Below, piece after piece: positions 27,162-34,780 of a stretch of DNA of 64,000 bases. Position 1 is the stretch's first letter; each line of letters begins with the position of its first letter. Where the stretch lies: assembly GCF_024181285.1 (NCBI RefSeq), contig NZ_CP051201.1, positions 1,550,001 through 1,614,000 on the forward strand, given 5' to 3'. Below the pieces are notes generated by a model that did not search any database, was not told the DNA's origin, and saw only the letters and a list, made by a program, of their open reading frames with translations. Origin of the DNA: Treponema sp. OMZ 790. GTDB lineage: Bacteria > Spirochaetota > Spirochaetia > Treponematales > Treponemataceae. The position numbers were made by a program, and so were the translations under genes.

Positions 27162-27190
27162 TTGAATTTTACTTCTTATTGTGTTAAAAT
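27162..27190 (+). promoter_or_regulatory. Promoter of the outer-membrane barrel gene pair
   Basis: TTGAAT (27162-27167), 17 bp, TAAAAT (27185-27190), then GAGAGG at 27202-27207 before the ATG at 27214. Confidence 0.6.
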
Positions 27191-27213
27191 ACTAAAAATA
27201 TGAGAGGCGCATT

Positions 27214-28899
27214 ATGAATTTTAAACAATACATCTTAGCTTTTTTTCTTGTTGTTTTTTTGATGACCGAAAAAGGGCAAACCGGCTTCGCGGCTGAAAAT
27301 GAATCCGAGTACGACATACCTTATGCAAAAATTTTTTATGAAAAAGATACCGATATTTATGATGCCGTATATTTTTTGGCTGTTGAAAACGGATTTTCTC
27401 CACTTTCCTATAAGAGACCACAATCGGGAGCCGAACTTTATAAAACATTCACTCTTATTGATAACTCAAATTTAAGTAACATAGGTTTAAAAGTTTTCGA
27501 AAATACAAGAAAAGCCTTAATTACTCCTAAATATCTCATTCAGCAAGAAATCCTAAAATTCAATATAAATGCACAATTGGGCATTCAAGGCCGTTTTGCT
27601 CATAAAGTTAACGAATATAGTCCACGAATCGATCAATTTTTAGCTTACAATGAAATGCCCGTCCCTTTGGCTGTACCTATAGATTTTTTAATTTCTAATT
27701 ATTTTTATACTTATTGCTATTTAAGCCTAAACAAAAATTTTGCAGCAAGTAAATTTTCGAATACTTTTTTGAATATTCCGCTAAAAGGAAAAGACATAGA
27801 TTTTCATTTTCCTCAAAAAGCAGGGATAGCCATAGGCGGTTCTTTCTTCAATCTAAATATCGGGCGAGGTTCTTTAAATTTAGGAAGGACATTGGGCGGA
27901 AGTATGCTTATAGCCGATACAGCAGACCGTTTTGATTATTTTACGGGAAGCGTATTCACAAAAAATTTAAAACTGGATGTGACCATTGTAGAATTAAATC
28001 CTACCAGATTTTTATTTATGCATGAAGTTACTTTTAGACCTATAAAACAAATTTCCATAACTTTGCATGAAGGAGTTCTAGTCAATTCTTTTTTTGATCC
28101 GCGTTTTTTAAATCCGGCGATGATCTTTCACAGCCACGCTGCATGGAAAGAAGACTACCTTCCTGGTACATCTCCAAAATCAAAAAATGGAGCAGTAGGA
28201 AGTCAATTTGGAATTACGATAGATGCAGTACCTACAAAAGGATTAAGGATATACGGGCAATTTGGAATGAACCAATTTCAAACTCCATCAGAACTTAGAG
28301 GCCTAAACGGAAAAAATTACACCCCTAATTCTCTGGGAGGTCTTGCCGGTATAGAATACATTTACCCAACAAAAATAGGATACATTGTATCTTCGATTGA
28401 AGGAATCTATGCAAATCCTTGGTACAATATTCTTTCAAATAAAAAAATAAGTTACTATCATGAAAGACAAGAAATATCTTCATCAGTTTTGGACTATGAT
28501 AAGTCGCAAATATACACATGGATTTCAAATCCTTATGGCCCTGATACAATTACTGCCATTGCCCAAATCTCTCTTATAAATCCGAAAACATATTCCACTT
28601 CCTTTACTTACAGGCTTGTATGCAAGGGTGAAAATGAAGATAATTTTTTTGACAAAAATAAAGAAAAACCTTCAGGTGTATACTATCCTGAAGCCGAGGG
28701 AAATAATCATCCCGAATGGTTAAATTGGAGAACCCCAAGCGGAACTCCTGCTTTTTTCAGTACCCTTAAACTCTCAGGCTCTTATAATATACTACACAAT
28801 TTGTTAATAAAAGGAGCTTTTTCTTGGACAAACGCTTTAGGGAGAATAAGAGGAAATGCGATTGACTTTTCTGTTTCTTTAGAATATAGTATACGCTAA
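27214..28899 (+). CDS. Predicted outer-membrane beta-barrel protein (Wzi-like features)
   Basis: A 561-residue protein with a signal peptide (about 1-27). The mature part alternates hydrophobic and polar residues throughout, with many aromatic strand ends, and closes with the barrel-like terminus DFSVSLEYSIR. The segment LNIGRGSLNLGRT with a following GGSMLIADTADRFDYF recalls Wzi-type capsule-assembly barrels, where a similar GR-G-G-L-D-A-FD motif occurs; this likeness is weak. It is followed 16 bp later by a protein of the same build. OM location is inferred, since treponemes lack LPS and their surface proteins diverge strongly. Confidence 0.68.
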   Translation: MNFKQYILAFFLVVFLMTEKGQTGFAAENESEYDIPYAKIFYEKDTDIYDAVYFLAVENGFSPLSYKRPQSGAELYKTFTLIDNSNLSNIGLKVFENTRKALITPKYLIQQEILKFNINAQLGIQGRFAHKVNEYSPRIDQFLAYNEMPVPLAVPIDFLISNYFYTYCYLSLNKNFAASKFSNTFLNIPLKGKDIDFHFPQKAGIAIGGSFFNLNIGRGSLNLGRTLGGSMLIADTADRFDYFTGSVFTKNLKLDVTIVELNPTRFLFMHEVTFRPIKQISITLHEGVLVNSFFDPRFLNPAMIFHSHAAWKEDYLPGTSPKSKNGAVGSQFGITIDAVPTKGLRIYGQFGMNQFQTPSELRGLNGKNYTPNSLGGLAGIEYIYPTKIGYIVSSIEGIYANPWYNILSNKKISYYHERQEISSSVLDYDKSQIYTWISNPYGPDTITAIAQISLINPKTYSTSFTYRLVCKGENEDNFFDKNKEKPSGVYYPEAEGNNHPEWLNWRTPSGTPAFFSTLKLSGSYNILHNLLIKGAFSWTNALGRIRGNAIDFSVSLEYSIR

Positions 28900-28915
28900 A
28901 TTTTGAGGTCATTAC

Positions 28916-30628
28916 ATGAAAAAGAGAATATTATATTTTATTTTTTTATTATCGTTTTTAAGTATAGCGATATACAGCCAAGCACCTATAGATATTTTTG
29001 ATCCTATATATGGAGATATAAGTCTTTGGGAAAAAACAGGTCTTATAAACGATGCACCATCGATACGGCCATATCCATTACAAGAAATAAAAAGAATCTT
29101 AGATATCGTTATCGAAAGAGGAACTGAAAACCAGAAAAAAAAAGCAGAACAATATAAAAAAAGGTTGTTCGGCAGAATCTTTCATTTTGGAGGAATGACG
29201 GAATTTAATATAAAAGCACCGGGATGGCAAAAAGATTTTGCCTTTGCCCCACTGCTTGAGTTAAATTTTTCGCTGAATGAAATATTTACGGCTTCGGCTC
29301 ATGTAAACTTCAGTTTGTTAAATAAGGTACCAAAGAATGAAACTTTACCTGCATTTCAATTCTCAAAAAAAGATATTATGCCCGATAACAGTGAAGTAGG
29401 TTCATTCACTCTATTACCTATGTTTAACTCCGGAGTTGCTATAGGAACTAGTGAATATTATTTAGCCGCAGGAATGAGCAGAGCCGCCTTCGGCCCTTTT
29501 GACGAAAACAATATTATAATCGGCGAACAAGCTTTTCATGCAGGACAATTTATCTTTGTAATCAACAAAGATAAATTTACATACAATCAGATTTTTTCAG
29601 CTATATCGGCATCAAATGATTTTGGAAGCAACTATTTCCCTCAGAAGTTTCTGGCAGGCCATTCAGTCAGCTTTCGGCCTCTTCCTTGGATATCTATAGG
29701 ACTTTTAGATTTAATAATGTATGGAGGAAGATTTGAGCCTATATATTTTATCCCGCTGTCAGCCTTTTTTCTTGGACAGAGTATTTATAGGTTTCCGGAT
29801 AATAGCTTGTTGGGACTGACTTTTGGAATAAAACCGGTAAAAGGTCTAAAGATAGATTTTGTATTACTTGCCGATGATTTGGGTTTTAATGAAATAATAA
29901 AATTTAAAAGTGCAAGATGGAGAATAGCCTCACAATTAGGAATTTCTTATGCGATGCCGAAGGATCATTGGTTTACATTTGTGGATGCTAATTATACATT
30001 CATTGCGCCATATTGTTATACCCACGCACACCATGAAAATTATAAAAATCCGAATTATGAAAATTATACACATAACGGTTCTCCGCTGGGAAGTAATTTA
30101 CATCCAAACTCAGACCGTATACATGTGAAGACCCAATTCCGCCCAATAGAAGGAGTTTTCATAAATCTATACAACACCTTTATAAGGCATGCAAATATTA
30201 CCGAAAGCGTAACAGATCCTATAATATTAAAAGAGTATCTTACAAAAAATTATTCGACTGATGGGTCGGTTTTTAATCATCCTACAGTAATAAAAGATGA
30301 ATGGCATCATGCTTTTCTATACTCAACTCCATTCTTAACACAGAAGACAATTCAATATGTCAATCAGCTTGGATTGGAGGGTGTAGTTAATCTTCCGATT
30401 TTAAAATCGGGAGGGTCAATGCAATTTAAAATAGGCTATACCTTTGAAGCAAATATAAATCCGGGCGTGAATAGGCATATTTATAATAGAAAAGTTGCTC
30501 CCTCAAATTTAAGCACAGAAGCACAAATAATGGAGGAAGCCGAGAAACAGTTAAAAGACTGGAGAGAAAAAGCAAAAGGAAAAGAGTTTAACCATTATTT
30601 TAATATCGGTGTAAAAATATCTTATTAA
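28916..30628 (+). CDS. Second predicted outer-membrane beta-barrel protein
   Basis: A 570-residue exported protein (signal to about residue 23, SIAIYSQA). N-terminal motifs (IYGDISLWEKTGLINDAP, YPLQEIKRIL) resemble the structured periplasmic head seen before some barrels. The body has regular amphipathic strands (GVAIGTSEYYLAAGMSRAAF, FGIKPVKGLKIDFVLLADD) and the end is HYFNIGVKISY with a terminal aromatic residue, as expected for BAM-assembled barrels. GAGGT precedes the ATG. Probably co-transcribed with, and related in fold to, the preceding gene. Substrate unknown. Confidence 0.68.
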   Translation: MKKRILYFIFLLSFLSIAIYSQAPIDIFDPIYGDISLWEKTGLINDAPSIRPYPLQEIKRILDIVIERGTENQKKKAEQYKKRLFGRIFHFGGMTEFNIKAPGWQKDFAFAPLLELNFSLNEIFTASAHVNFSLLNKVPKNETLPAFQFSKKDIMPDNSEVGSFTLLPMFNSGVAIGTSEYYLAAGMSRAAFGPFDENNIIIGEQAFHAGQFIFVINKDKFTYNQIFSAISASNDFGSNYFPQKFLAGHSVSFRPLPWISIGLLDLIMYGGRFEPIYFIPLSAFFLGQSIYRFPDNSLLGLTFGIKPVKGLKIDFVLLADDLGFNEIIKFKSARWRIASQLGISYAMPKDHWFTFVDANYTFIAPYCYTHAHHENYKNPNYENYTHNGSPLGSNLHPNSDRIHVKTQFRPIEGVFINLYNTFIRHANITESVTDPIILKEYLTKNYSTDGSVFNHPTVIKDEWHHAFLYSTPFLTQKTIQYVNQLGLEGVVNLPILKSGGSMQFKIGYTFEANINPGVNRHIYNRKVAPSNLSTEAQIMEEAEKQLKDWREKAKGKEFNHYFNIGVKISY

Positions 30629-30638
30629 AAGAAGACAA

Positions 30639-31061
30639 TTATTTTACGGCCTTTTGCCAAACTTTATTTTTGATGCACCATGTGCAAAGGCCGTTTTTTT
30701 CTTCATTAAATTCGACATCTGCATAGTACCAGCTGCGGCAATTCAAAATCGAAAAGACGGGTAATTTTGTTTTTGGTTTTAGGCTTTCAAGTTTTAAAAT
30801 TATATTTTCGGCTTCATTCGCCGCATCTCCCAAAACAAAACCGCCGTTTTCCTCAAAAGAATCAGGAGAATTACAAGGCCGCACTATCAATGATCCGGAT
30901 AGAATAGGCGGATAGATTGCAAGAGATTCAAATTTTTCTTTTGTCTTAAAAAAAGGAATCGCATTCCGAAACGGAAAAGGCAAAAAACTTTGAATTAATT
31001 TTTGCTCTTCGTAGAGAATAGCCATGAGGTTATCGGGTAAAAAAAGCCAAGTTTCCATCAT
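30639..31061 (-). CDS. Conserved-looking small soluble protein, function unknown
   Basis: A 140-residue protein without signal peptide or membrane helix. It contains three Cys residues near the end (LNCRSWYYAD, LCTWCIKN), the last two as CTWC, which could bind a metal. I do not recognise the family. It begins three bases after the stop codon of the metallo-beta-lactamase-like gene without a Shine-Dalgarno, so translation is probably coupled. It converges on the second barrel gene. Confidence 0.68.
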   Translation of the reverse strand: MMETWLFLPDNLMAILYEEQKLIQSFLPFPFRNAIPFFKTKEKFESLAIYPPILSGSLIVRPCNSPDSFEENGGFVLGDAANEAENIILKLESLKPKTKLPVFSILNCRSWYYADVEFNEEKNGLCTWCIKNKVWQKAVK

Positions 31062-31064
31062 ATT

Positions 31065-31643
31065 TTACAAGGATTTACTTTCAAAATCTTTAAAAAGAGA
31101 AACATTAAATTTACGTTCTATACCCACTGAAGTAGGAGGACCGTAAAACGGCATGATGATAAGCTTATCATCTAAGTTCATGAGTTTTATTTTTAAAATA
31201 TCTTGCAAGGTTTTTGCGGCATACACATTTGTAGTCTGACCAATCATTCCTGCGGATAAGGAAGTTCCGGTAAACACAAGGTTTTCAATTTTGAACATGG
31301 ATGATTGAGCCGGAATTGCAAAATACCTTACAGAATAACCGGCCAGATCTATAGTTCCGTCTCCTCTCAATGTGTTTATCGTTATGTTTTCCGAAAAACA
31401 GCTTCCGGCATAAACTTTCGGACTATAAATTTTTAAAATAGTATTGAGCCCTGTCTCATAGGGACTTTCAAAATTATGAGTCAATAAAACAGCTTTAAGA
31501 TCAAATTTATTTTTTTCAATCTGTTGTATAATTTTTTCCGTAATCTTTGCAGGGTCAATGATAAGAGCTTCTTTGGTCTTTTCATTACCTATAAGATAAG
31601 TATTTGCAAAAAGTTGAGGCGAAAAATGAAGATAAACTTTCAT
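31065..31643 (-). CDS. Metallo-beta-lactamase-fold protein lacking the metal ligands
   Basis: The 192-residue protein follows the glyoxalase II/hydroxyacylglutathione hydrolase pattern along its length: NTYLIGN, ALIIDPAK (D30), LKAVLLTH (H56), a TPGH-like position, a GD-LF-like position and a terminal GHGPPT-like segment. Yet the metal ligands are changed: THxHxDH reads THNFESP (55-61), TPGH reads IPAQ (110-113), the GD Asp is Thr (FTGTSL) and the terminal GHG reads FYG (PFYGPPTSVGIERKFN). It should therefore not bind the usual two metal ions. It overlaps the pentapeptide-repeat gene by 4 bp (ATGA). A regulatory or binding role is possible. Confidence 0.75.
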   Translation of the reverse strand: MKVYLHFSPQLFANTYLIGNEKTKEALIIDPAKITEKIIQQIEKNKFDLKAVLLTHNFESPYETGLNTILKIYSPKVYAGSCFSENITINTLRGDGTIDLAGYSVRYFAIPAQSSMFKIENLVFTGTSLSAGMIGQTTNVYAAKTLQDILKIKLMNLDDKLIIMPFYGPPTSVGIERKFNVSLFKDFESKSL

Positions 31644-32167
31644 ATAAATTCGTCTCCCTCAACAAAAATTGCCTCCCGAGTGTTGGAAGATTTATACGAA
31701 ACGCCGTTTTCCTGTATATATAAAAATAATGTCTTTTTAAGATTACAGTTTTGAAAATAGACATCTTTTAAAATCGAATACATAAACCGCGAACTGTAAA
31801 GATCGGAATCATTGAAGGAAACTTCCTCAGCCTTAATTCCGTTAAAATTATTTTGTAAAAGCTCGGAATTCTTAAAATCCGTGCGGATAATTTTTGCTCC
31901 GCCAAAAGATGAAAACTGAATATCGGAACTTTGAAAATTACAGGAATCTATTTCGCAAAAATCAAAAAAACACATTCTAAGATGTAAATTACTGCAATTA
32001 CAGTTTTTGAATTTACTGTTCGAAAAAAAGCATCCGGTAAAAGATTTTTTTGAAAAATTCAAGCCTTCAAATTCCAGCCCGGATAAATTTAAGCCGTTTA
32101 AAGAATCCGATTTTTTTAAAAGCTCGAGGAAATCTTCATATTCAGTTTTTTTATCAAAATTAAACAT
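31640..32167 (-). CDS. Pentapeptide-repeat protein
   Basis: The 175-residue protein is built mostly of pentapeptides of the A(D/N)LXX type with central Leu/Phe, from about residue 22 to 165 (LNLSGLEFEGLNFSKKSFTG and SDIQFSSFGGAKIIRTDFKN are typical). Such repeats form a right-handed quadrilateral helix. Some members mimic DNA and protect gyrase, but most have no known role. No signal peptide. Six or more Cys residues lie on the helix. It is the first gene of a three-gene set with the ligand-free metallo-beta-lactamase homologue. Confidence 0.87.
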   Translation of the reverse strand: MFNFDKKTEYEDFLELLKKSDSLNGLNLSGLEFEGLNFSKKSFTGCFFSNSKFKNCNCSNLHLRMCFFDFCEIDSCNFQSSDIQFSSFGGAKIIRTDFKNSELLQNNFNGIKAEEVSFNDSDLYSSRFMYSILKDVYFQNCNLKKTLFLYIQENGVSYKSSNTREAIFVEGDEFI

Positions 32168-32259
32168 CTGCTGCTTCTTTTTATAATATTGTAAACTTAA
32201 AAAAAATATGTTTCAAGTGGTTTAAAAAAACATTTTACGCATAATTTTAAGTTACGGTA

Positions 32260-32288
32260 TTGCCCTTAATAAAATTATATGATATAAA
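32260..32288 (+). promoter_or_regulatory. Candidate promoter of the OMP leader
   Basis: TTGCCC (32260-32265), 17 bp, TATAAA (32283-32288). Start near 32295 would give a leader of about 270 nt before the ATG at 32565. Confidence 0.5.
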
Positions 32289-32294
32289 TATCAT
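32279..32294. promoter_or_regulatory. Palindrome over the -10 box (operator candidate)
   Basis: ATGATAT-AA-ATATCAT, a perfect 7-2-7 palindrome, covers the -10 box and the region up to the predicted transcription start. This is a typical place for a repressor site; AT-richness makes chance more likely. Confidence 0.4.
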
Positions 32295-32314
32295 CAATAA
32301 GGATTATAGTAATT

Positions 32315-32377
32315 ATGTATTTCTTATATTCTGTGCTTTTTAGTGTTACCCCCCCCTGCGCCAAAATGGCACACTAA
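32315..32377 (+). CDS. Candidate 20-codon leader ORF containing a C8 tract
   Basis: ATG at 32315 follows AAGGA (32299-32303) and encodes MYFLYSVLFSVTPPCAKMAH before TAA at 32375. The C8 run (32349-32356) lies inside. One extra C, or two fewer, would put it in frame with the 34-codon ORF downstream and give one ORF of about 84 codons. No homology recognised; may be a leader peptide, a phase-variable ORF or a decayed gene. Confidence 0.35.
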   Translation: MYFLYSVLFSVTPPCAKMAH

Positions 32378-32390
32378 AATTTCATTTTGG
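32338..32390 (+). repeat. C8 tract flanked by two interleaved inverted repeats
   Basis: TTTTAGTGT (32338-32346) pairs with ACACTAAAA (32371-32379). CCAAAATG (32361-32368) pairs with CATTTTGG (32383-32390). The arms alternate, so the two hairpins compete or partly form a pseudoknot. The C8 run at 32349-32356 lies in the first loop. Confidence 0.5.
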
Positions 32391-32463
32391 AATCTATTTC
32401 AATACACACAAACATATTTTAATCTTATTAAACTCATTTTCATGGCTTATTCGAGAGGGAAGG

Positions 32464-32568
32464 ATGCCGATTATAAATTGCATTAGATATTTTGCATGTC
32501 CGGCAGCAATGCGGTTGTTACCTCTGAATAATATAAAAAATAATTTTTCAAAGGAGTTTTTTTTATGA
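32464..32568 (+). CDS. Candidate 34-codon leader ORF coupled to the OMP gene
   Basis: ATG at 32464 follows AGAGGGAAGG and encodes a 34-residue basic/hydrophobic peptide starting MPIINCIRYFACPAAM. Its TGA (32566-32568) overlaps the next ATG as ATGA, which suggests translational coupling. The frame is open upstream to 32344 without an ATG. No family recognised. It could equally be a fortuitous open frame. Confidence 0.35.
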   Translation: MPIINCIRYFACPAAMRLLPLNNIKNNFSKEFFL

Positions 32569-33296
32569 AATTAAAAAAATTATTTTGTATTGGTGTTGTG
32601 GTCTTTATTTCTGCAACAATGTTGCCTGCTATTGACCTAAGCGCAGGCGTCGGTATCAGCTTCAATTACATGAGACAAGCCATAAAAATCAAAGACTCTG
32701 CAAAAATTGGCGGATTTAATACTTCAATAGATGCAAAGAGTTCGACCTCAGTACCTTCTTTAGGCATAAACGGATTTTTTGATGCCCAATATTTTACGGC
32801 AAAACTTGGAATGGCCTTTAATGTTGGAAAAGTTAAGGCTTCATATTCCTATTCGGTTAAAGCCGGCGGAATAACAGATTCCGGATCCGGAAGTGAATCA
32901 ATTCCGAATTTAAAATTAACTTATTTTGAATTGGGACTTTTTGGAAAATATCCTTTTAATGTAGGAATTGCTAAATTATACCCTGTAGCAGGATTTAATT
33001 TTAAATTCAACACATCTGCAAAATCTGACGGCATAAATTTTCGCGAGTATATGACCTCAGATCAAAAAGCAGCATTAAATGCTTATTATTTTGTAGCAGG
33101 TTTCGGTGCAGATATATTTGTTGCCGGAAAATTTTTCTTGCGCCCCTTAGGTCTTTTCGGTATTCAAATGAATTCTCCCGCAAAAAATCCCGCAATAGGA
33201 GAAGCATTACAAGCACTACATCCCACACTAAAACCAAAATCCGGATTCAGCTATATGCTTGATATCGGCTTGAGTATAGGTTATCAGTTTAAATAA
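32565..33296 (+). CDS. Small predicted outer-membrane beta-barrel protein
   Basis: A 243-residue protein with a signal peptide ending near TMLPA (residue 22). The mature part shows eight or more amphipathic strands (AGVGISFNYMRQAIKI, KLGMAFNVGKVKASYSYSV, LTYFELGLFGKYPF) and ends LDIGLSIGYQFK, the C-terminal aromatic pattern of an 8- to 10-stranded barrel similar in plan to OmpA/OmpW-type proteins. AAGGAG lies eight bases before the ATG. It ends in a strong terminator. Expression may be affected by the C8 leader. Identity as a porin, adhesin or structural barrel is open. Confidence 0.72.
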   Translation: MKLKKLFCIGVVVFISATMLPAIDLSAGVGISFNYMRQAIKIKDSAKIGGFNTSIDAKSSTSVPSLGINGFFDAQYFTAKLGMAFNVGKVKASYSYSVKAGGITDSGSGSESIPNLKLTYFELGLFGKYPFNVGIAKLYPVAGFNFKFNTSAKSDGINFREYMTSDQKAALNAYYFVAGFGADIFVAGKFFLRPLGLFGIQMNSPAKNPAIGEALQALHPTLKPKSGFSYMLDIGLSIGYQFK

Positions 33297-33323
33297 TTAA
33301 AAGTTACTAAGAACAACCGCAAG

Positions 33324-33355
33324 CCGTCCGTTTTTAATAGAACGGACGGTTTTTA
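33324..33355 (+). terminator. Terminator after the small OMP gene
   Basis: CCGTCCGTT (33324-33332), loop of eight, AACGGACGG (33341-33349), then a T-run on the plus strand. No T-run on the minus strand. Confidence 0.9.
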
Positions 33356-33378
33356 TTTATAGAATTTCAACTTAAATT

Positions 33379-34665
33379 TTAAGATTTAAGCTCGTACACC
33401 CGTATCCGATTATCCAAAAAATCGGATAGGACTATTTTTTTCCCGTCAGGAGAAACATCCAAACCTGTAGGCTGATTTCCGGCTTCTATGCTTTCAATGA
33501 GTGTAAAGGTTTGCGTGTCGATTATATCGAGACGGCCTAATACATAACCCTTGTACAAATACCCCTTATCGGGATTATTCGGCCCCCTGCATGAAACATA
33601 GAGCAGTTTTTTATCGGCTGAAAGTTGAATTGTATTTGGATTAAAAAACACCTTTATGCTCGCAAGAAGTTTATCTTTATCTGCGGAGTAAACTTCAACA
33701 ATATTGTTTCTCATATCGGAAACATAGATGAGCTTACGTTCATAGTCGGTAACTATATGCCTCTTTGCACCCATTCCCCCGCCCTCGTAAACTGTTTTAT
33801 AGTCGGCTAAAGATTTTTTTATAAGCCTGCATTGGGATTTACCTGCCGAATCTTCAAATTGTGCACAGTAGATAAATTTTCCGTCTTGAGAAAAAGCCAT
33901 ACCCCGCGGAACAGCCTTGGTTTTTATTTTTTTTTCTTCCTTGTAAGAAGAAGGATCTATGACACTTATATCCTGCGAAGTCCAGTTACTCAAATAAACT
34001 CTGTCAAGGCCGGCATTATAAGCCATAACCTTGCTCCACGTACCTGAAGATTCTATAGTTATTTTATATTCAAAAGACGTAAGATCAAAAACATGAATCG
34101 AAGCTGTCGGCATTTGACTAACCCATAATTCGTTTTTATGTTTTAAAACCAAGGATTCCACAAAACCGAATTTTTCGGCATATTCTTTTGGAGGAGAAAT
34201 TCTTTTTGTTTCTCCCGTTTCAATATTTATAATATCTATTCCCGTTCCGTCAAGAAGAGCAACGGCAACAGTCTTTTCGTTTACAAAAGTTACACTCTTA
34301 GGTTTTCGTCCAGTGGAAAAAACCTTAACTACATCGTATTTTGAATTTATGGGAGAGAGAACAACAAAGGCAGTTTTATTTTGGCTTTCAGTTAAATTCA
34401 AAGTGTGAGTACGGAAGCCGTCTTTTTTTATTACAAAGGTAGAGGCCTCATCTTTTAGAGTAAAAGTCAATCGACCCATAGTTTTGTCGGAAGAAAGCAG
34501 TTTAGGTTCAACCTTATGATCATCGGCAAAAAACTCCGCCTTTTTATAAGGCTGAAGATTAAGATCAAAAACAAAATCGGCAAAACCAAATAAGGCGGAA
34601 ACAAAAAAACAGAATATACACAAATTTTTTTTTATAACACACAAAAAATAAATCGAAACTTTCAT
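33379..34665 (-). CDS. Exported YVTN-type beta-propeller protein
   Basis: From the ATG at 34665 the protein has 428 residues. A signal-like hydrophobic segment (about 1-30) precedes a small beta domain (PEGA-like, LTFTLKDEASTFVIKKDGF) and a seven-bladed propeller with repeated blades such as IYCAQFEDS, KLIYVSDMRNNIVEVYSADK and QPTGLDVSPDGKKIVLSD. YVTN/NHL propellers usually mediate protein contacts. The upstream 28 codons in frame are basic and lack a ribosome binding site; TTGACA-17-CAAAAT ends seven bases before the chosen ATG. It is divergent from troA; a functional link is not shown. Confidence 0.78.
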   Translation of the reverse strand: MKVSIYFLCVIKKNLCIFCFFVSALFGFADFVFDLNLQPYKKAEFFADDHKVEPKLLSSDKTMGRLTFTLKDEASTFVIKKDGFRTHTLNLTESQNKTAFVVLSPINSKYDVVKVFSTGRKPKSVTFVNEKTVAVALLDGTGIDIINIETGETKRISPPKEYAEKFGFVESLVLKHKNELWVSQMPTASIHVFDLTSFEYKITIESSGTWSKVMAYNAGLDRVYLSNWTSQDISVIDPSSYKEEKKIKTKAVPRGMAFSQDGKFIYCAQFEDSAGKSQCRLIKKSLADYKTVYEGGGMGAKRHIVTDYERKLIYVSDMRNNIVEVYSADKDKLLASIKVFFNPNTIQLSADKKLLYVSCRGPNNPDKGYLYKGYVLGRLDIIDTQTFTLIESIEAGNQPTGLDVSPDGKKIVLSDFLDNRIRVYELKS

Positions 34666-34672
34666 AAATCTT

Positions 34673-34701
34673 ATTTTGCTTTTTTTGTAAAACTTTGTCA
34701 A
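34673..34701 (-). promoter_or_regulatory. Propeller gene promoter adjacent to the start codon
   Basis: Minus strand TTGACA (34701-34696), 17 bp, CAAAAT (34678-34673), then seven bases to ATG at 34665. Predicted leaderless. Confidence 0.5.
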
Positions 34702-34712
34702 TGGGATTCGGC

Positions 34713-34741
34713 TTGACCTTTTCTTTAGTTTTCGATATATT
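34713..34741 (+). promoter_or_regulatory. tro operon promoter
   Basis: TTGACC (34713-34718), 17 bp, TATATT (34736-34741); an overlapping TATAAT (34741-34746) would need a 22-bp spacer. Start near 34748. Confidence 0.5.
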
Positions 34742-34750
34742 ATAATCATA

Positions 34751-34768
34751 ATTTTGATACATCAAAAT
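34751..34768. promoter_or_regulatory. 18-bp palindrome, probable TroR operator
   Basis: ATTTTGAT-AC-ATCAAAAT is a perfect 8-2-8 palindrome just after the tro -10 box and before the AAAGGA ribosome binding site of troA. DtxR/MntR-family repressors bind such dyads over the start site. The troR gene is the last of this operon. Confidence 0.6.
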
Positions 34769-34780
34769 AAAGGATTTTAC

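Larger units (their letters stand above)
32168..32564. other. 397-bp intergenic region with a structured leader
   Basis: This is the only gap of over 300 bases. It separates the divergent pentapeptide-repeat gene and the outer-membrane protein gene. From left to right it holds a few AT-rich bases of upstream sequence, a sigma-70-type promoter (32260-32288) overlapped by a palindrome, a 20-codon ORF containing a C8 tract, two interleaved inverted repeats, and a 34-codon ORF whose stop overlaps the next gene's ATG. No RNA gene was recognised. Confidence 0.6.

Noticed and set aside
32338..32390. Fully formed H-type pseudoknot
   Set aside because: The connecting loop of three bases is too short to cross a 9-bp stem, so alternative hairpins are more likely.
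34754..34780. TTG start extending troA by nine codons
   Set aside because: It would begin inside the operator palindrome and lacks a ribosome binding site; ATG 34781 has AAAGGA and a proper lipoprotein signal.
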